DNA of 14,243 nt from Pseudomonadota bacterium (GCA_023417745.1 JAEZEM010000007.1:1-14243), one strand, 5' to 3'; shown: positions 6,332 to 13,203, counted from the stretch's first letter. A program made the numbers and translations. Notes: generated by a model not told the origin, from the sequence alone.

Positions 6332-7102
6332 ATGTCGCACACCTGGTTCGAGGAAAAGCGCGACGAATTCTGCCGCGATCTGTTGCGGGACTATTGCCTG
6401 TCCGTGGAGACCCTGGAACGGCTGTTCCAGGACTTCGACCGCTCGGGCAAGGTGGTGTTCGAGGAACTGCGCGACCTGCTCGGCGAAGAGATGAACAAGG
6501 GCCTTTTGTGGCGCTTAAAGGACACGGCCCACCATCTGTTCCGCGAAGGCGGCACGACCAGTCCGGTCGGCCAGTTTCTCGACTGGTGCATCGGCTACAT
6601 CTTCCACGAATCCATGAAGCTCAAGGAAGACGCCTACCAGCAGCAAAACTACGCCCCGTGGTTTCGCTCCATGCAGGAACGCGAGCTGCCCGAGCAGGAC
6701 CTCATCATCAGCCGGGAGCTGTTCCAGCTGCTCATGCAGACCGCCGAGAGCATGCAGCGCGAAATCCGGCGCATCCGGTTCCTGTTTGGCGAATGCCGCA
6801 AGCTGTTTCCCATGTACCTGTCCGACCAGGGCGACAACCATTGGCTGGCCCGGTTCCTTTTTAAGCGCAACGAGCTCGTGCGCGAAGTCTTCGGCCAGGG
6901 CTACCGGGAGCTGTTGCGCGGCATCTACGGGGCCGCGCCGGAATCCATGTACGTCATGGCTTCGCGCAGCCTGCGGGAAGGCGGCTGGATGCAGCAGGCC
7001 GCCGAGGCGGCGGCCAAGGCCTGCGACCTGAACCCGGACAGCGAACCGGCCCGCCGCGAAAAAGAGATCGTCGACACCTGGCGCACGCGGCTGCGGGCGT
7101 AA
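6332..7102 (+). CDS. Uncharacterised 256-residue protein coupled to the Lon-like protease
   Basis: This gene starts 5 nt after the stop of the Lon-like gene, with GGGGATAG upstream of the ATG, so it is almost certainly cotranscribed and translationally coupled. I do not recognise a family. The protein is soluble, without a signal peptide or membrane segment, and is predicted mainly alpha-helical. Its first half is rich in acidic/aromatic helices (LERLFQDFDRSGKVVFEEL resembles an EF-hand-like stretch but lacks a clear calcium loop). The middle has a basic helix, MQREIRRIRFLFGECRKLF. The C-terminal 50 residues (YVMASRSLREGGWMQQAAEA, then KACDLNPDSEPARREKE) look like a single TPR-type helical hairpin. 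Adaptor, substrate or regulator of the protease is the contextual guess; an independent role is equally possible. Confidence 0.82.
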   Translation: MSHTWFEEKRDEFCRDLLRDYCLSVETLERLFQDFDRSGKVVFEELRDLLGEEMNKGLLWRLKDTAHHLFREGGTTSPVGQFLDWCIGYIFHESMKLKEDAYQQQNYAPWFRSMQERELPEQDLIISRELFQLLMQTAESMQREIRRIRFLFGECRKLFPMYLSDQGDNHWLARFLFKRNELVREVFGQGYRELLRGIYGAAPESMYVMASRSLREGGWMQQAAEAAAKACDLNPDSEPARREKEIVDTWRTRLRA

Positions 7103-7118
7103 GAGGGAAGAAGGGGAG

Positions 7119-7168
7119 GCCTCCGGCGGCTGGGGGCCTAAGGCCCCCAGACCCCCTGACGGGAAGGC
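7119..7168. repeat. GC-rich intergenic hairpin repeat, copy 1
   Basis: GCCTCCGGCGGC is followed by the stem CTGGGGGCC (7130-7138), loop TAA, and GGCCCCCAG (7142-7150), then a run of C, GGGAAGGC and G-rich sequence. The outer GCCT/AGGC can pair. It is closely similar to 12869-12923, which carries a C-G pair where this copy has T-A, so the hairpin is conserved by compensation. It sits in the convergent gap after the 256-residue gene. Comparable GC-rich intergenic repeats are common in Desulfovibrio-type genomes as I recall; this was not checked here. Confidence 0.7.
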
Positions 7169-7177
7169 AGGTTTTGC

Positions 7178-7220
7178 AAACGGCCCCCGGACGAGCATGC
7201 GTCCGGGGGCCGTTTGGTTT
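7178..7220. terminator. Strong bidirectional intrinsic terminator
   Basis: AAACGGCCCCCGGACG (7178-7193) and CGTCCGGGGGCCGTTT (7200-7215) form a perfect 16-bp stem around a 6-nt loop. T-rich sequence follows on both strands (TTTGGTTTG on plus; TTTGCAAAAC on minus). It lies 10 nt past the stop of the minus-strand caspase-like gene and 75 nt past the plus-strand 256-residue gene, the right place to stop both convergent transcripts. Confidence 0.88.
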
Positions 7221-7225
7221 GTGGG

Positions 7226-9439
7226 CTACTGCAGCAGCAGCCCCTGCCAAGGCAGCCCCGGCGAGGGCGGGGGCAGGGTCGAAGGCTGGATGAGCAGGGA
7301 ACTCGCCGAGCCCAGGTCCGGCAGGCCGTTTCGCAGCCCCAGCAGCATGGACGCGGCCGTGCCCGCCGCGACGCCGATGGTCTTGTCGCGCTGGACCACG
7401 CGTGAGGTGTGCTGGTTGCCGGTCCCGTAATAAAACCGCACCGCCCCGGAGGGGTATAGTCGGGCCGCCACGTTGACCGGCCGGCCGTCGGCCACGGTCT
7501 TGGCCTTCCAGACGACGGTCACGGCCTCGCTGGTCGAGGTCACCGCGATGTCGTCGCCGTCGCCGCCCGTGGTCAGCCGGTCCCACAGCGGCGCCACGGC
7601 CACGCTGGCGGCCAGACCGTTTACCGAGTTGTAGCCGCTGGTCGACGGATTGGCGAAATGGATGATGCCGTGGCTCGACACCGAGGCGGCGGTATAGGTC
7701 TGGCCGCCCAGGGGAAAGGCAAAGGGCAGGTTCAACGGCCAGTAGTGGTCCGTTCCCTTCCAGTTTTGCGCCGTGGCCCCGGCGGGGAAGGCGTCGCCTG
7801 TCTGGTACTGGGCGTAGCCGCCGTAGGTCGGGGCCTTGGCCCCGGGATAGCGCCCGCCAAGGGCCAGCTCCCGGCCGAGGTTCCAGGGATTGCTGTAGTA
7901 GCTTGGGTGTTCGCCCTCGTTGTCGCCGCCCCCGTCCAGGGTCTCGGCCTGGAAGCTGTCCTTGGCCAGGCCGTAGTTGCAGGCCTCTTCCAGGGTCACG
8001 ACGCCGTCGCCGTTGCTGTCGCCCTTGGTCGGGTCGGCCAGGGCCTGGGTCACGTAGAAGGAAAACTCGTCATAGGTGTAGTCCGGTCCCATGGCGTAGG
8101 ACAGTTCCCAGTAGCGGGCGGCGGACATGAGCACCCGGTTGGGGGCCTTTAGCGGTTCGATCATGCCCCCGGAAAAGCACTGCTCGAAAATGGCGACCAC
8201 CGCCCCGGCCTGGACCTTGTTCACCTCGGCGGCGAATTCCGTGTTGGTGATGTCTTCTCCCCAAAGATTGAGGACCACGTTGGCGGCTTCGTAGGGCGGA
8301 TTGTTGCCCGTGGCCGGGCCGCCGTGGTCGGTGGTGAAGATGTAGAGGATGTCCTGGCTGCCGAGCTTGCCGGCCAGTTCGTTAAAAACGGTGGTGATGT
8401 TGGCCTTGGTGGCGCTGTACTTGATGTCCTGGATGCCGTCGTTGTTGAGGTCGGTGTTGGAATTTTGCCCCAGCGAGTTGTCGATGGCCGGGTCCGTGCC
8501 GTCGGCGAACAGCACGTAGATGTTGTCCTGCAGGAAACCGGCCGCTTTGAGGGTCTTGAAGAAATAGGAGCAGTCGTTCCAGTAGCGGATGTGGTTGTTG
8601 TCGGGGTTGGCCCCGCCGGAGAGGATGACGGCGTAGCGGTGGCTGGCGTCGGTGGCGGCCGGGACGTCGCTGGCGGTTCCGGCGGGGGGGGCTTTGGCGG
8701 CTGCGGCTGTCGCCGCCGGCCGGGCCGAGGTTTGGGGCGGCTTTGCCGGCGGCCAGACCGTCAGCTCCGTGAAGCCGGCCATGTCGGCCGGCGGCAGCAT
8801 GGCCGGGGCGACATGCAGCGTGCCGTCGGCGGAGGCCAGCACGAACCGGCAGCCGTGGGCCCAGTTGGCTTGCGGGACGTCGTCGATGAAAAAGAGCCAG
8901 CCCGGCCCGCCGGACAGGCTGACCGAACCCCGTAGCAGCGGCACGGCGACGTTTTCGCCCACGGCCTCGTTGGCGACATAGACCCGCCGGCCTTGCAGGG
9001 AGTGGCCGAGCAGCCGGTCGGTCACGGCGGCGATGGCGGCCTGCCGGTCGGCGATGGGGCCGGCGTCGGCGGCGGCATCGGGCAGGCTGACGGGCGTCAG
9101 CCCGGCCGGAAGTTCGGTGGTCGGCGCGAAGCGGCTGGAGCCGTCGGCGGCCACGAAGGCCACGCGCTTGTCGCCGTCTGGCAGGGCCAGGCCAAAAAGC
9201 CAGCCCGGTCCCTGGCCCAGGCGCACGGCCCGGGCGTCCAGGGTCAGGACCACCTCGCCCTGGCGCGGCCCGGCTTCGCCCGAGACGGCGACCGTGGTCC
9301 GGGCGGGCGGCGGCATCTGGGCCAGCAGCCGGTCCAGGGCCTTGGCGGCGGTGTCGATGTCGGCGGCCGAGGCCAACCCAACGGCGCAAAGCAACACGAG
9401 ACAAGTCAGGATGATCAAAGCGGGGAGGCGGCGTGGCAT
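7226..9439 (-). CDS. Secreted C13-type (caspase/legumain-fold) cysteine peptidase with accessory domains
   Basis: This is a 737-residue exported protein. The start at 9439 is chosen because it begins a classic signal peptide (MPRRLPALIILTCLVLL, cleavage after ASA near residue 25) with GGAG 5 nt upstream; a longer reading from 9493 adds 18 residues before it. Domains: two related segments of about 65 residues, each containing GPGWLF (77-82 and 178-183) and ending in an APxxLP-like stretch; a Pro/Ala-rich linker (about 229-265); a clan-CD peptidase domain (about 267-430) starting RYAVILSGG, with His372 in TTDHGG and Cys421 in EQCFSGG as the expected dyad; calcium-loop-like motifs DLNNDGIQD (330-338) and DSNGDGVVTLEE (474-485); and a C-terminal beta-rich region (about 565-717, LPFAFPLGGQTYTAASVSSH and APLWDRL) resembling nidogen-like/adhesion domains. 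It likely acts outside the cytoplasm; substrate unknown. Confidence 0.83.
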   Translation of the reverse strand: MPRRLPALIILTCLVLLCAVGLASAADIDTAAKALDRLLAQMPPPARTTVAVSGEAGPRQGEVVLTLDARAVRLGQGPGWLFGLALPDGDKRVAFVAADGSSRFAPTTELPAGLTPVSLPDAAADAGPIADRQAAIAAVTDRLLGHSLQGRRVYVANEAVGENVAVPLLRGSVSLSGGPGWLFFIDDVPQANWAHGCRFVLASADGTLHVAPAMLPPADMAGFTELTVWPPAKPPQTSARPAATAAAAKAPPAGTASDVPAATDASHRYAVILSGGANPDNNHIRYWNDCSYFFKTLKAAGFLQDNIYVLFADGTDPAIDNSLGQNSNTDLNNDGIQDIKYSATKANITTVFNELAGKLGSQDILYIFTTDHGGPATGNNPPYEAANVVLNLWGEDITNTEFAAEVNKVQAGAVVAIFEQCFSGGMIEPLKAPNRVLMSAARYWELSYAMGPDYTYDEFSFYVTQALADPTKGDSNGDGVVTLEEACNYGLAKDSFQAETLDGGGDNEGEHPSYYSNPWNLGRELALGGRYPGAKAPTYGGYAQYQTGDAFPAGATAQNWKGTDHYWPLNLPFAFPLGGQTYTAASVSSHGIIHFANPSTSGYNSVNGLAASVAVAPLWDRLTTGGDGDDIAVTSTSEAVTVVWKAKTVADGRPVNVAARLYPSGAVRFYYGTGNQHTSRVVQRDKTIGVAAGTAASMLLGLRNGLPDLGSASSLLIQPSTLPPPSPGLPWQGLLLQ

Positions 9440-9570
9440 GGCGGCTCCGGGAAGGGGCTGGCACATGTCGGGGGCAGGCGGCGCGCGGCGCACGACGCCC
9501 GAAGGAGCCGTACCGGGCGTGTGCTGCTGCCCGGATACGGGGCCGGGTGAGCCCCCGGCGGACTACGTAG

Positions 9571-9608
9571 GCCCGTCGTCCGTCGCCGGGCAGCGACGAT
9601 GGACGGGC
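9571..9608 (-). terminator. Imperfect hairpin just after the CBS gene
   Basis: GCCCGTC.../...GACGGGC pairs 7 bp, then a 3-nt internal mismatch, then a further 6 bp (CGTCGC/GCGACG) around a 6-nt loop. It begins 4 nt past the minus-strand CBS stop. No U-tract follows on the minus strand, so termination is possible but weak. The rest of the 172-bp gap to the caspase-like gene shows no promoter I would commit to. Confidence 0.4.
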
Positions 9609-9611
9609 GGA

Positions 9612-10382
9612 TCAGCCCATGCGCCGGGCGTAGAGCAGGATGTCGGGCTGGGTCAGCACGCCGGCCAGGCGGCCGTCGGCTTCGGTGACGGCCAAGCGGC
9701 GCACGCCCTTTTGGCGCATGTAGAGAATGACCTTGTAGACCATGGCCTCGGCCGGCACGCTGACCACCGGGCGGCTCATGTAGGCGGAAACGGGATCGGA
9801 AAGCCGCTCGGGCTGGCCCATGATGGCCCGCAGGGCGTCGCGTTCGGTGAAGATGCCGGCGGCCTTGCCGTCCATGACCACCAGCACCGAGCCGACGCTG
9901 GCTTCGCGCATCCGGTCCAGGGCGGTCTGCACCGGTTGGTCCGGGGTCAGGCAAACCGGCTCGGGCCGCATGACGGCCCGGCAATCGACGTTTTCCACCA
10001 TGAAGTCCACGGCCAGGGCGTCCACGAGTTCCTTGTCCGTCACCACCCCAATGAGCGATCCGCCCACGTCGATGACCGGCAGATGGCGCACCTTGCGTTC
10101 CAGCATGGTCTTGATGGCTTCGTCGGCCGACAGGTCCTTGAGGATGGCGCTGCCCACGGTGCGCGACAGGACGTCGCGCACCGGCGTTGCCGGATCAAGA
10201 TCGACGTCAAGGCGTCGCACCAGCTCGCGCTCGGTGACGAATCCCACGACCTTGGCCCCGGTCACGACGGCCATGCAACTGACGTCGGCGCGCACCATGA
10301 GATCGGCCGCCTGGGTCACTGTGGCGTCCGCCGGCATGATGAGAGGCCTTTTGGCCAGTTCACCGACCTTGCGTTTGAACAT
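9612..10382 (-). CDS. Protein of four tandem CBS domains
   Basis: This 256-residue soluble protein consists almost wholly of four CBS modules, about residues 8-58, 68-123, 133-190 and 197-256. Each shows the usual pattern of a strand-helix start (for example VSAYMSRPVVSV), a helix, and the closing GxxxGxxTxxD-like stretch: VVGFVTEREL, LIGVVTDKEL, AAGIFTERDA, LAGVLTQPDI. Two CBS pairs form two Bateman modules, which commonly bind adenine nucleotides or S-adenosylmethionine and regulate partner enzymes or transporters. No effector domain is attached, so it must act on another protein. The ATG at 10382 has AGGGA 5 nt upstream. It is divergent from the HDOD gene, and a candidate promoter with a TTGACT -35 box lies about 55 bp upstream. 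The ligand and partner are unknown. Confidence 0.9.
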   Translation of the reverse strand: MFKRKVGELAKRPLIMPADATVTQAADLMVRADVSCMAVVTGAKVVGFVTERELVRRLDVDLDPATPVRDVLSRTVGSAILKDLSADEAIKTMLERKVRHLPVIDVGGSLIGVVTDKELVDALAVDFMVENVDCRAVMRPEPVCLTPDQPVQTALDRMREASVGSVLVVMDGKAAGIFTERDALRAIMGQPERLSDPVSAYMSRPVVSVPAEAMVYKVILYMRQKGVRRLAVTEADGRLAGVLTQPDILLYARRMG

Positions 10383-10410
10383 GCGGTTCCCTGGTGAGAA
10401 TGCTCTAAAA

Positions 10411-10441
10411 AATCTATGGTCCGCTGCGGAGTGAAAGTCAA
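10411..10441 (-). promoter_or_regulatory. Candidate promoter for the CBS gene
   Basis: On the minus strand TTGACT (10436-10441) is followed by ATAGAT (18-nt spacer) or TAGATT (19-nt spacer) at 10411-10417, placing the transcription start about 20-25 nt before the ATG at 10382. The -35 box matches five of six consensus bases; the -10 is only fair. Confidence 0.42.
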
Positions 10442-10483
10442 GGCTCGCGCCTTGGCGTTGGCCAGCCCGGCTTGCCGCCGGGC
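10439..10483. other. Two tandem hairpins in the CBS/HDOD divergent gap
   Basis: CAAGGC-TCGC-GCCTTG (10439-10454) and GCCCGGC-TTGCC-GCCGGGC (10465-10483) are both perfect stems. The first overlaps the candidate -35 box of the CBS gene and both precede the HDOD start at 10532. They could be operators, leader structures for the HDOD mRNA, or incidental GC-rich folding. Confidence 0.4.
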
Positions 10484-10531
10484 GGCGATTGCGCTAGACG
10501 AGTAATGAATCCGTTTCCGGGAGCAACCGGC

Positions 10532-11503
10532 ATGACCGTCGACAGCGCCTTTTTCCCTACCGGCGACGCGCCGCCGTTCGTGACGCGGCTGCTTGAACTC
10601 GGCGCTTCCCGGCGCGAGGCCCTGCCCGCGCCCAAGCCGGGCGTCGCTCCGGCCGCCTCCCTGGCTCCGGGGAGACGCCGCTCCCTGGCCGAAATCAACC
10701 CGCCGCCCCTGCCCGAAGCCTATCTGGCCCTGCGCCGCACGGCGGAAAATCCCTTAAGCGGCGTGGCCGACGTCGCCAAGGCCGTGTCCCTGGACCCGAG
10801 CCTGGCCGCTTACGTGCTGCGTCTGGCCAACAGCCCCATCTACGCTCCCAGGGTCCGGGTGGAGACCGTCAGCCGGGCCGTGGGCCTTATTGGCCTCACC
10901 GAGATCGTCAACCTGGCCGCCGGCGCGGTGCTGGCCAGGCTGTTTGACAAGCCGCCCCGGGCCGAGCTGCTGTCCATGCCCGATTTCTGGCGTCACGCCG
11001 TGGCCGTGGGCATGCTGGCCCGGGGGTTGGCCCGCCGTCGCGACGAGGCGGCGGCGGAGCGTTTTTTCGTGGCCGGTCTGCTCCACGACATGGGCCGGCT
11101 GGTCATGGCCGTGGCCGAACCCGATCTGGCCCAGGCCGTGCTGGTCCGGGTGGCCGAGGGACGCATCCCGTCCGATGCGGCCGAGCGGTTGGATCTCGGC
11201 TTCGACCACGCCGCCCTGGGCGGGCGCATCGCCGACAAATGGCGGCTGGCCGACACGCTCATCGAAGGCGTGGCCGCCCATCACGATCCGGCCCAATGCC
11301 CGGAATCGGTGGTGGCCGCCGCCGTGCACGTGGCCGACTTCATGGCCAATGCCCTGGGCTACCGCATAACGCCCTGCGGGGCATTGCCGCGCCTGAACCC
11401 GCGCTCCCTGGCCATGTTCCGCCTGGCCGATGCCGATCCGGCGGAATTTGTCGCTCTCCTCGACGAAGGGCTGGCCGCCCTGGCCGCCTTGTTCACGCCA
11501 TGA
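10532..11503 (+). CDS. HDOD-domain signalling protein
   Basis: This 323-residue protein has a variable Pro/Ala-rich N-terminus (to about residue 55) and then an HDOD domain (about 60-260): NPPPLPEAYLALRR, the SLDPSLAAYVLRLANSPIY helix that is diagnostic for HDOD, VSRAVGLIGLTEIVNLA, AERFFVAGLLHDMGRLVM with His185-Asp186, and GVAAHHDPAQCPE. HDOD proteins are HD-related but usually catalytically inactive scaffolds in bacterial signalling, motility and biofilm control. The frame is open to TTG 10472 and there is an ATG at 10505, but the ATG at 10532 has GGGAG 8 nt upstream and is preferred. No output domain is visible. The C-terminal 60 residues (ALPRLNPRSLAMFRLADAD onward) form an extra helical part. 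It is followed by small genes in the same direction. Confidence 0.87.
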   Translation: MTVDSAFFPTGDAPPFVTRLLELGASRREALPAPKPGVAPAASLAPGRRRSLAEINPPPLPEAYLALRRTAENPLSGVADVAKAVSLDPSLAAYVLRLANSPIYAPRVRVETVSRAVGLIGLTEIVNLAAGAVLARLFDKPPRAELLSMPDFWRHAVAVGMLARGLARRRDEAAAERFFVAGLLHDMGRLVMAVAEPDLAQAVLVRVAEGRIPSDAAERLDLGFDHAALGGRIADKWRLADTLIEGVAAHHDPAQCPESVVAAAVHVADFMANALGYRITPCGALPRLNPRSLAMFRLADADPAEFVALLDEGLAALAALFTP

Positions 11504-11568
11504 TCGCCGTCGCCGCTTGCCATTCCCCCGGCGCGGCGCTACAGCACGGGAAAAGGGAGCATCACGCC

Positions 11569-11760
11569 ATGGGCGGTCCGACCATCACCCTCACGCCGCT
11601 GACAGGATCGGCCATCAACGACATGATCCTGGATTACATGGCCCTGTCCGGCGACCGTCGCCGGGCCGAGATGGCCCATTTTCTGGAAAGCGGCCGCACC
11701 GTGCAAAGCGACATCATGGCCGTGACCCTGCGCGGCATGATCCTGCGCACCTCGGCCTAA
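11569..11760 (+). CDS. Small 63-residue protein of unknown function
   Basis: The frame shows strong G/C bias in third codon positions, and the ATG at 11569 has GGGAG 9 nt upstream. The frame stays open to an ATG at 11500 that overlaps the HDOD stop (ATGA), giving an 86-residue alternative, but that start has no ribosome site and its extra residues look unlike a natural N-terminus. The protein begins GGPTITLTPLTGSAINDMIL, contains a basic turn (SGDRRRAEMAHFL) and ends in MAVTLRGMILRTSA. It has no signal peptide and no clear membrane helix; predicted helical. I do not recognise a family. Position between the HDOD gene and two exported proteins suggests an operon member. Confidence 0.68.
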   Translation: MGGPTITLTPLTGSAINDMILDYMALSGDRRRAEMAHFLESGRTVQSDIMAVTLRGMILRTSA

Positions 11761-11783
11761 AACCCCTCTCCCCCTTTCCCCGC

Positions 11784-12359
11784 ATGAAAAAAACGCTCTC
11801 CCTGCTGCTGGTCTGTTGCCTTGCCCTGGCCGCCACCTCCGCCCTGGCCAAAAAGGCCCCGCCCGAGAAACACGAAACCAAAAAGGCCGCCGCGCCGCGC
11901 GAACCGTCCGGTCCGGCCGAAACCGTGGAAACGCCGGGCAAGGTCATCAAGGAGCCCAATGCCTTTAACGGCATCAAATGGGGCACGGCCCTGGCCGCCA
12001 TCCCGGACCTCACCGTGGCCGAACGCGACGGTCCGGCCGCCTACGCCACGGCCGAAGGCGTGGTCTACCGCATCGGCGAGGCCTTTCTTTCCGGTGTGGT
12101 CTACGGCTTTTGCCAGGACAAGTTCGCGGCCGTGATGGTGGAATACAAGGGCAAGAAAAACCACGAGAGCATCAAGAATTTCTTGGCCGGCAAGTACAGC
12201 AAGCCCATCGACCTCGAAGGCAAGGGCTTCGAGCTAGGCTGGCCCGTGGGCAACGTGCTCATCCGCATGCAGTACTCGCCCGAGCGCGACGCCGGCACGC
12301 TCAGTTATTTCTATGAGCCGCTCTACGCCCCGTGCGGCCAGGACAAGGCGGCCCAGTGA
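11784..12359 (+). CDS. Exported hypothetical protein with a small WGT-type domain
   Basis: This is a 191-residue protein with a clean signal peptide (MKKTLSLLLVCCLALAATSA, cleavage after ALA near residue 22), a Lys/Pro/Ala-rich linker (about 23-58), and a compact C-terminal domain starting FNGIKWGTALAAIPDL, then VYRIGEAFLSGVVYGF, FAAVMVEYKGKKNHESIKNF and a long beta-rich end. Similar small periplasmic domains with an F-G-I-x-W-G opening occur in many Proteobacteria without a known function. Two Cys in the mature domain (in GFCQDK and YAPCGQ) could form a disulfide. The 23 nt between it and the preceding stop is pyrimidine-rich and lacks a Shine-Dalgarno, so translation may depend on coupling to the upstream small gene. 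It overlaps the next gene. Confidence 0.82.
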   Translation: MKKTLSLLLVCCLALAATSALAKKAPPEKHETKKAAAPREPSGPAETVETPGKVIKEPNAFNGIKWGTALAAIPDLTVAERDGPAAYATAEGVVYRIGEAFLSGVVYGFCQDKFAAVMVEYKGKKNHESIKNFLAGKYSKPIDLEGKGFELGWPVGNVLIRMQYSPERDAGTLSYFYEPLYAPCGQDKAAQ

Positions 12360-12775
12360 CCCCGGCCCGGCGGATGCTTTGGCTGGCGGCCTTGGCCGCG
12401 TTTTGCCTGTGGCCGGCCCTGGCCGCCGTGGCCGCCGAGGGCGGACGGAGCCTGGCCTTTAACAAGCAAAACGTGTTCATGTATTTCAAGCAGGTGGCAG
12501 ACGCCAAGAACAAGCTGCCCGAAAATCTGGAGCCCCAGGAGCTGCACGACCGGGAGCGCATGGTCTACGCCGTGGTGCTCAAGCAGGGCGGCTACGACTT
12601 CGAAGCCACGGTGTTAAACGCCCTGAGCTTCGCGGAAAAGGGCGGCAACCGCCTGGACGACCCGCGGTTTATGTTCCTGGCCGGGGTGTTCCAGTACCAT
12701 CCCGACGAGTTCGTGCGCCTCAAACTCATCTCCCAAACCACCCGCGACGCCGTGGTGCGCTACTTCGGCGACTAG
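12356..12775 (+). CDS. Exported hypothetical protein, 139 residues
   Basis: The start is taken as GTG 12356, which overlaps the upstream stop as GTGA and has AAGG 7 nt before it; the first residues (MTPARR) then give the positive n-region of a signal peptide with hydrophobic core MLWLAALAAFCLWPALAA and cleavage near residue 27 (after VAA). Starts at 12332 (GTG) and 12374 (ATG) are possible. The mature part, about 112 residues, begins GGRSLAFNKQNVFMYFKQ and looks alpha-helical and charged, with motifs LQ-like FEATVLNALSFAEKGG and PDEFVRLKLISQTTRDAVV. I recognise no family. Translational overlap with the preceding exported protein suggests the two work together in the periplasm or envelope. Confidence 0.8.
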   Translation: MTPARRMLWLAALAAFCLWPALAAVAAEGGRSLAFNKQNVFMYFKQVADAKNKLPENLEPQELHDRERMVYAVVLKQGGYDFEATVLNALSFAEKGGNRLDDPRFMFLAGVFQYHPDEFVRLKLISQTTRDAVVRYFGD

Positions 12776-12786
12776 GGCCGCGCCCC

Positions 12787-12814
12787 TTAAAAAAATACGA
12801 TAGTATTTTTTTAA
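12787..12814. terminator. Perfect AT-rich palindrome, probable bidirectional terminator
   Basis: TTAAAAAAATAC (12787-12798) and GTATTTTTTTAA (12803-12814) form a perfect 12-bp stem around GATA, 12 nt past the stop of the plus-strand gene. The stem is nearly all A/T, unlike ordinary intrinsic terminators, although its own A7/T7 arms give a U-tract on either strand. A second, competing hairpin TTAAT-AAAA-ATTAA lies at 12811-12824. The AT-rich run continues to about 12840. It lies in a convergent gap, so termination is plausible, but another role is possible. Confidence 0.55.
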
Positions 12815-12868
12815 TAAAAATTAATGGGTTAAGTCTATTTTCTGCCGGGCCCGCAAGGCGTCAAGAAT

Positions 12869-12923
12869 GCCTCCGGCGGCCGGGGGCCTGAGGCCCCCGG
12901 ACCCCCCGCATGGGGAAGGAGGC
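12869..12923. repeat. GC-rich intergenic hairpin repeat, copy 2
   Basis: Same design as 7119-7168: GCCTCCGGCGGC, stem CCGGGGGCC (12880-12888), loop TGA, GGCCCCCGG (12892-12900), a C run, then GGGGAAGGAGGC. Here the outer GCCTCC (12869-12874) pairs perfectly with GGAGGC (12918-12923), and CCCC/GGGG inside can form a second small stem. It lies just past the stop of the minus-strand zinc-ribbon segment and may terminate it, though no U-tract is present. Confidence 0.7.
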
Positions 12924-12939
12924 GGTTTGGCGCGGGCGG

Positions 12940-13155
12940 TCAGCCCGTAAAGCTCAGGTAATTCTTGCCCACCCGGTCCATGAGCGCCAGATGGCGGTAT
13001 TCGCCCTTGATCTGGCCGGCCTCGTAGATGCGGTAGGCCTCATCCAGACAACGCTCGCAGGCTCCGATGGGCGCTTCCACGCCCAGACACAGCGGGTTTC
13101 GCGTAGACTCCGTCTCATACTTCACCACGCCCCGGCAGTGGTCGCACAGACGCAC
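12940..13155 (-). CDS. Zinc-ribbon segment (71 residues), in frame with the HDAC gene after a UAG
   Basis: Read on the minus strand, this frame carries LCDHCRGVVKYETES, then NPLCLG and ACERCLDEAYRIYEAG: two CxxC knuckles about 30 residues apart, a likely zinc ribbon, ending KNYLSFTG before TGA. The first usable start is GTG 13155, which has no Shine-Dalgarno. The 16 codons before it, back to the TAG at 13204-13206 (reading TLYYDTDAITEYQTES), have the same coding character, and the frame is exactly that of the HDAC gene. It therefore looks like the C-terminal part of an HDAC-zinc-ribbon protein cut off by one stop codon, and not like a free-standing gene. A separate small zinc-ribbon protein started at GTG by reinitiation remains possible. 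Expression is uncertain. Confidence 0.6.
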   Translation of the reverse strand: MRLCDHCRGVVKYETESTRNPLCLGVEAPIGACERCLDEAYRIYEAGQIKGEYRHLALMDRVGKNYLSFTG

Positions 13156-13203
13156 CGACTCGGTCTGGTATTCCGTGATGGCGTCGGTGTCGTAGTAGAG
13201 CGT

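Noticed and set aside
6395..6470. EF-hand in the 256-residue protein (FDRSGKVVFEEL)
   Set aside because: It resembles the second half of an EF-hand, but the loop lacks the usual Asp/Asn spacing, so calcium binding is not claimed.
9440..9611. Riboswitch-like leader upstream of the secreted peptidase
   Set aside because: Several GC-rich stems can be drawn on the minus strand (for example CCGGGC/GCCCGG), but no conserved riboswitch core that I know is present.
9033..10397. Plus-strand reading frame of 454 codons over the CBS gene and the 5' part of the peptidase gene
   Set aside because: Antisense shadow; His/Gly/Arg-rich translation, while the minus strand shows four clear CBS domains.
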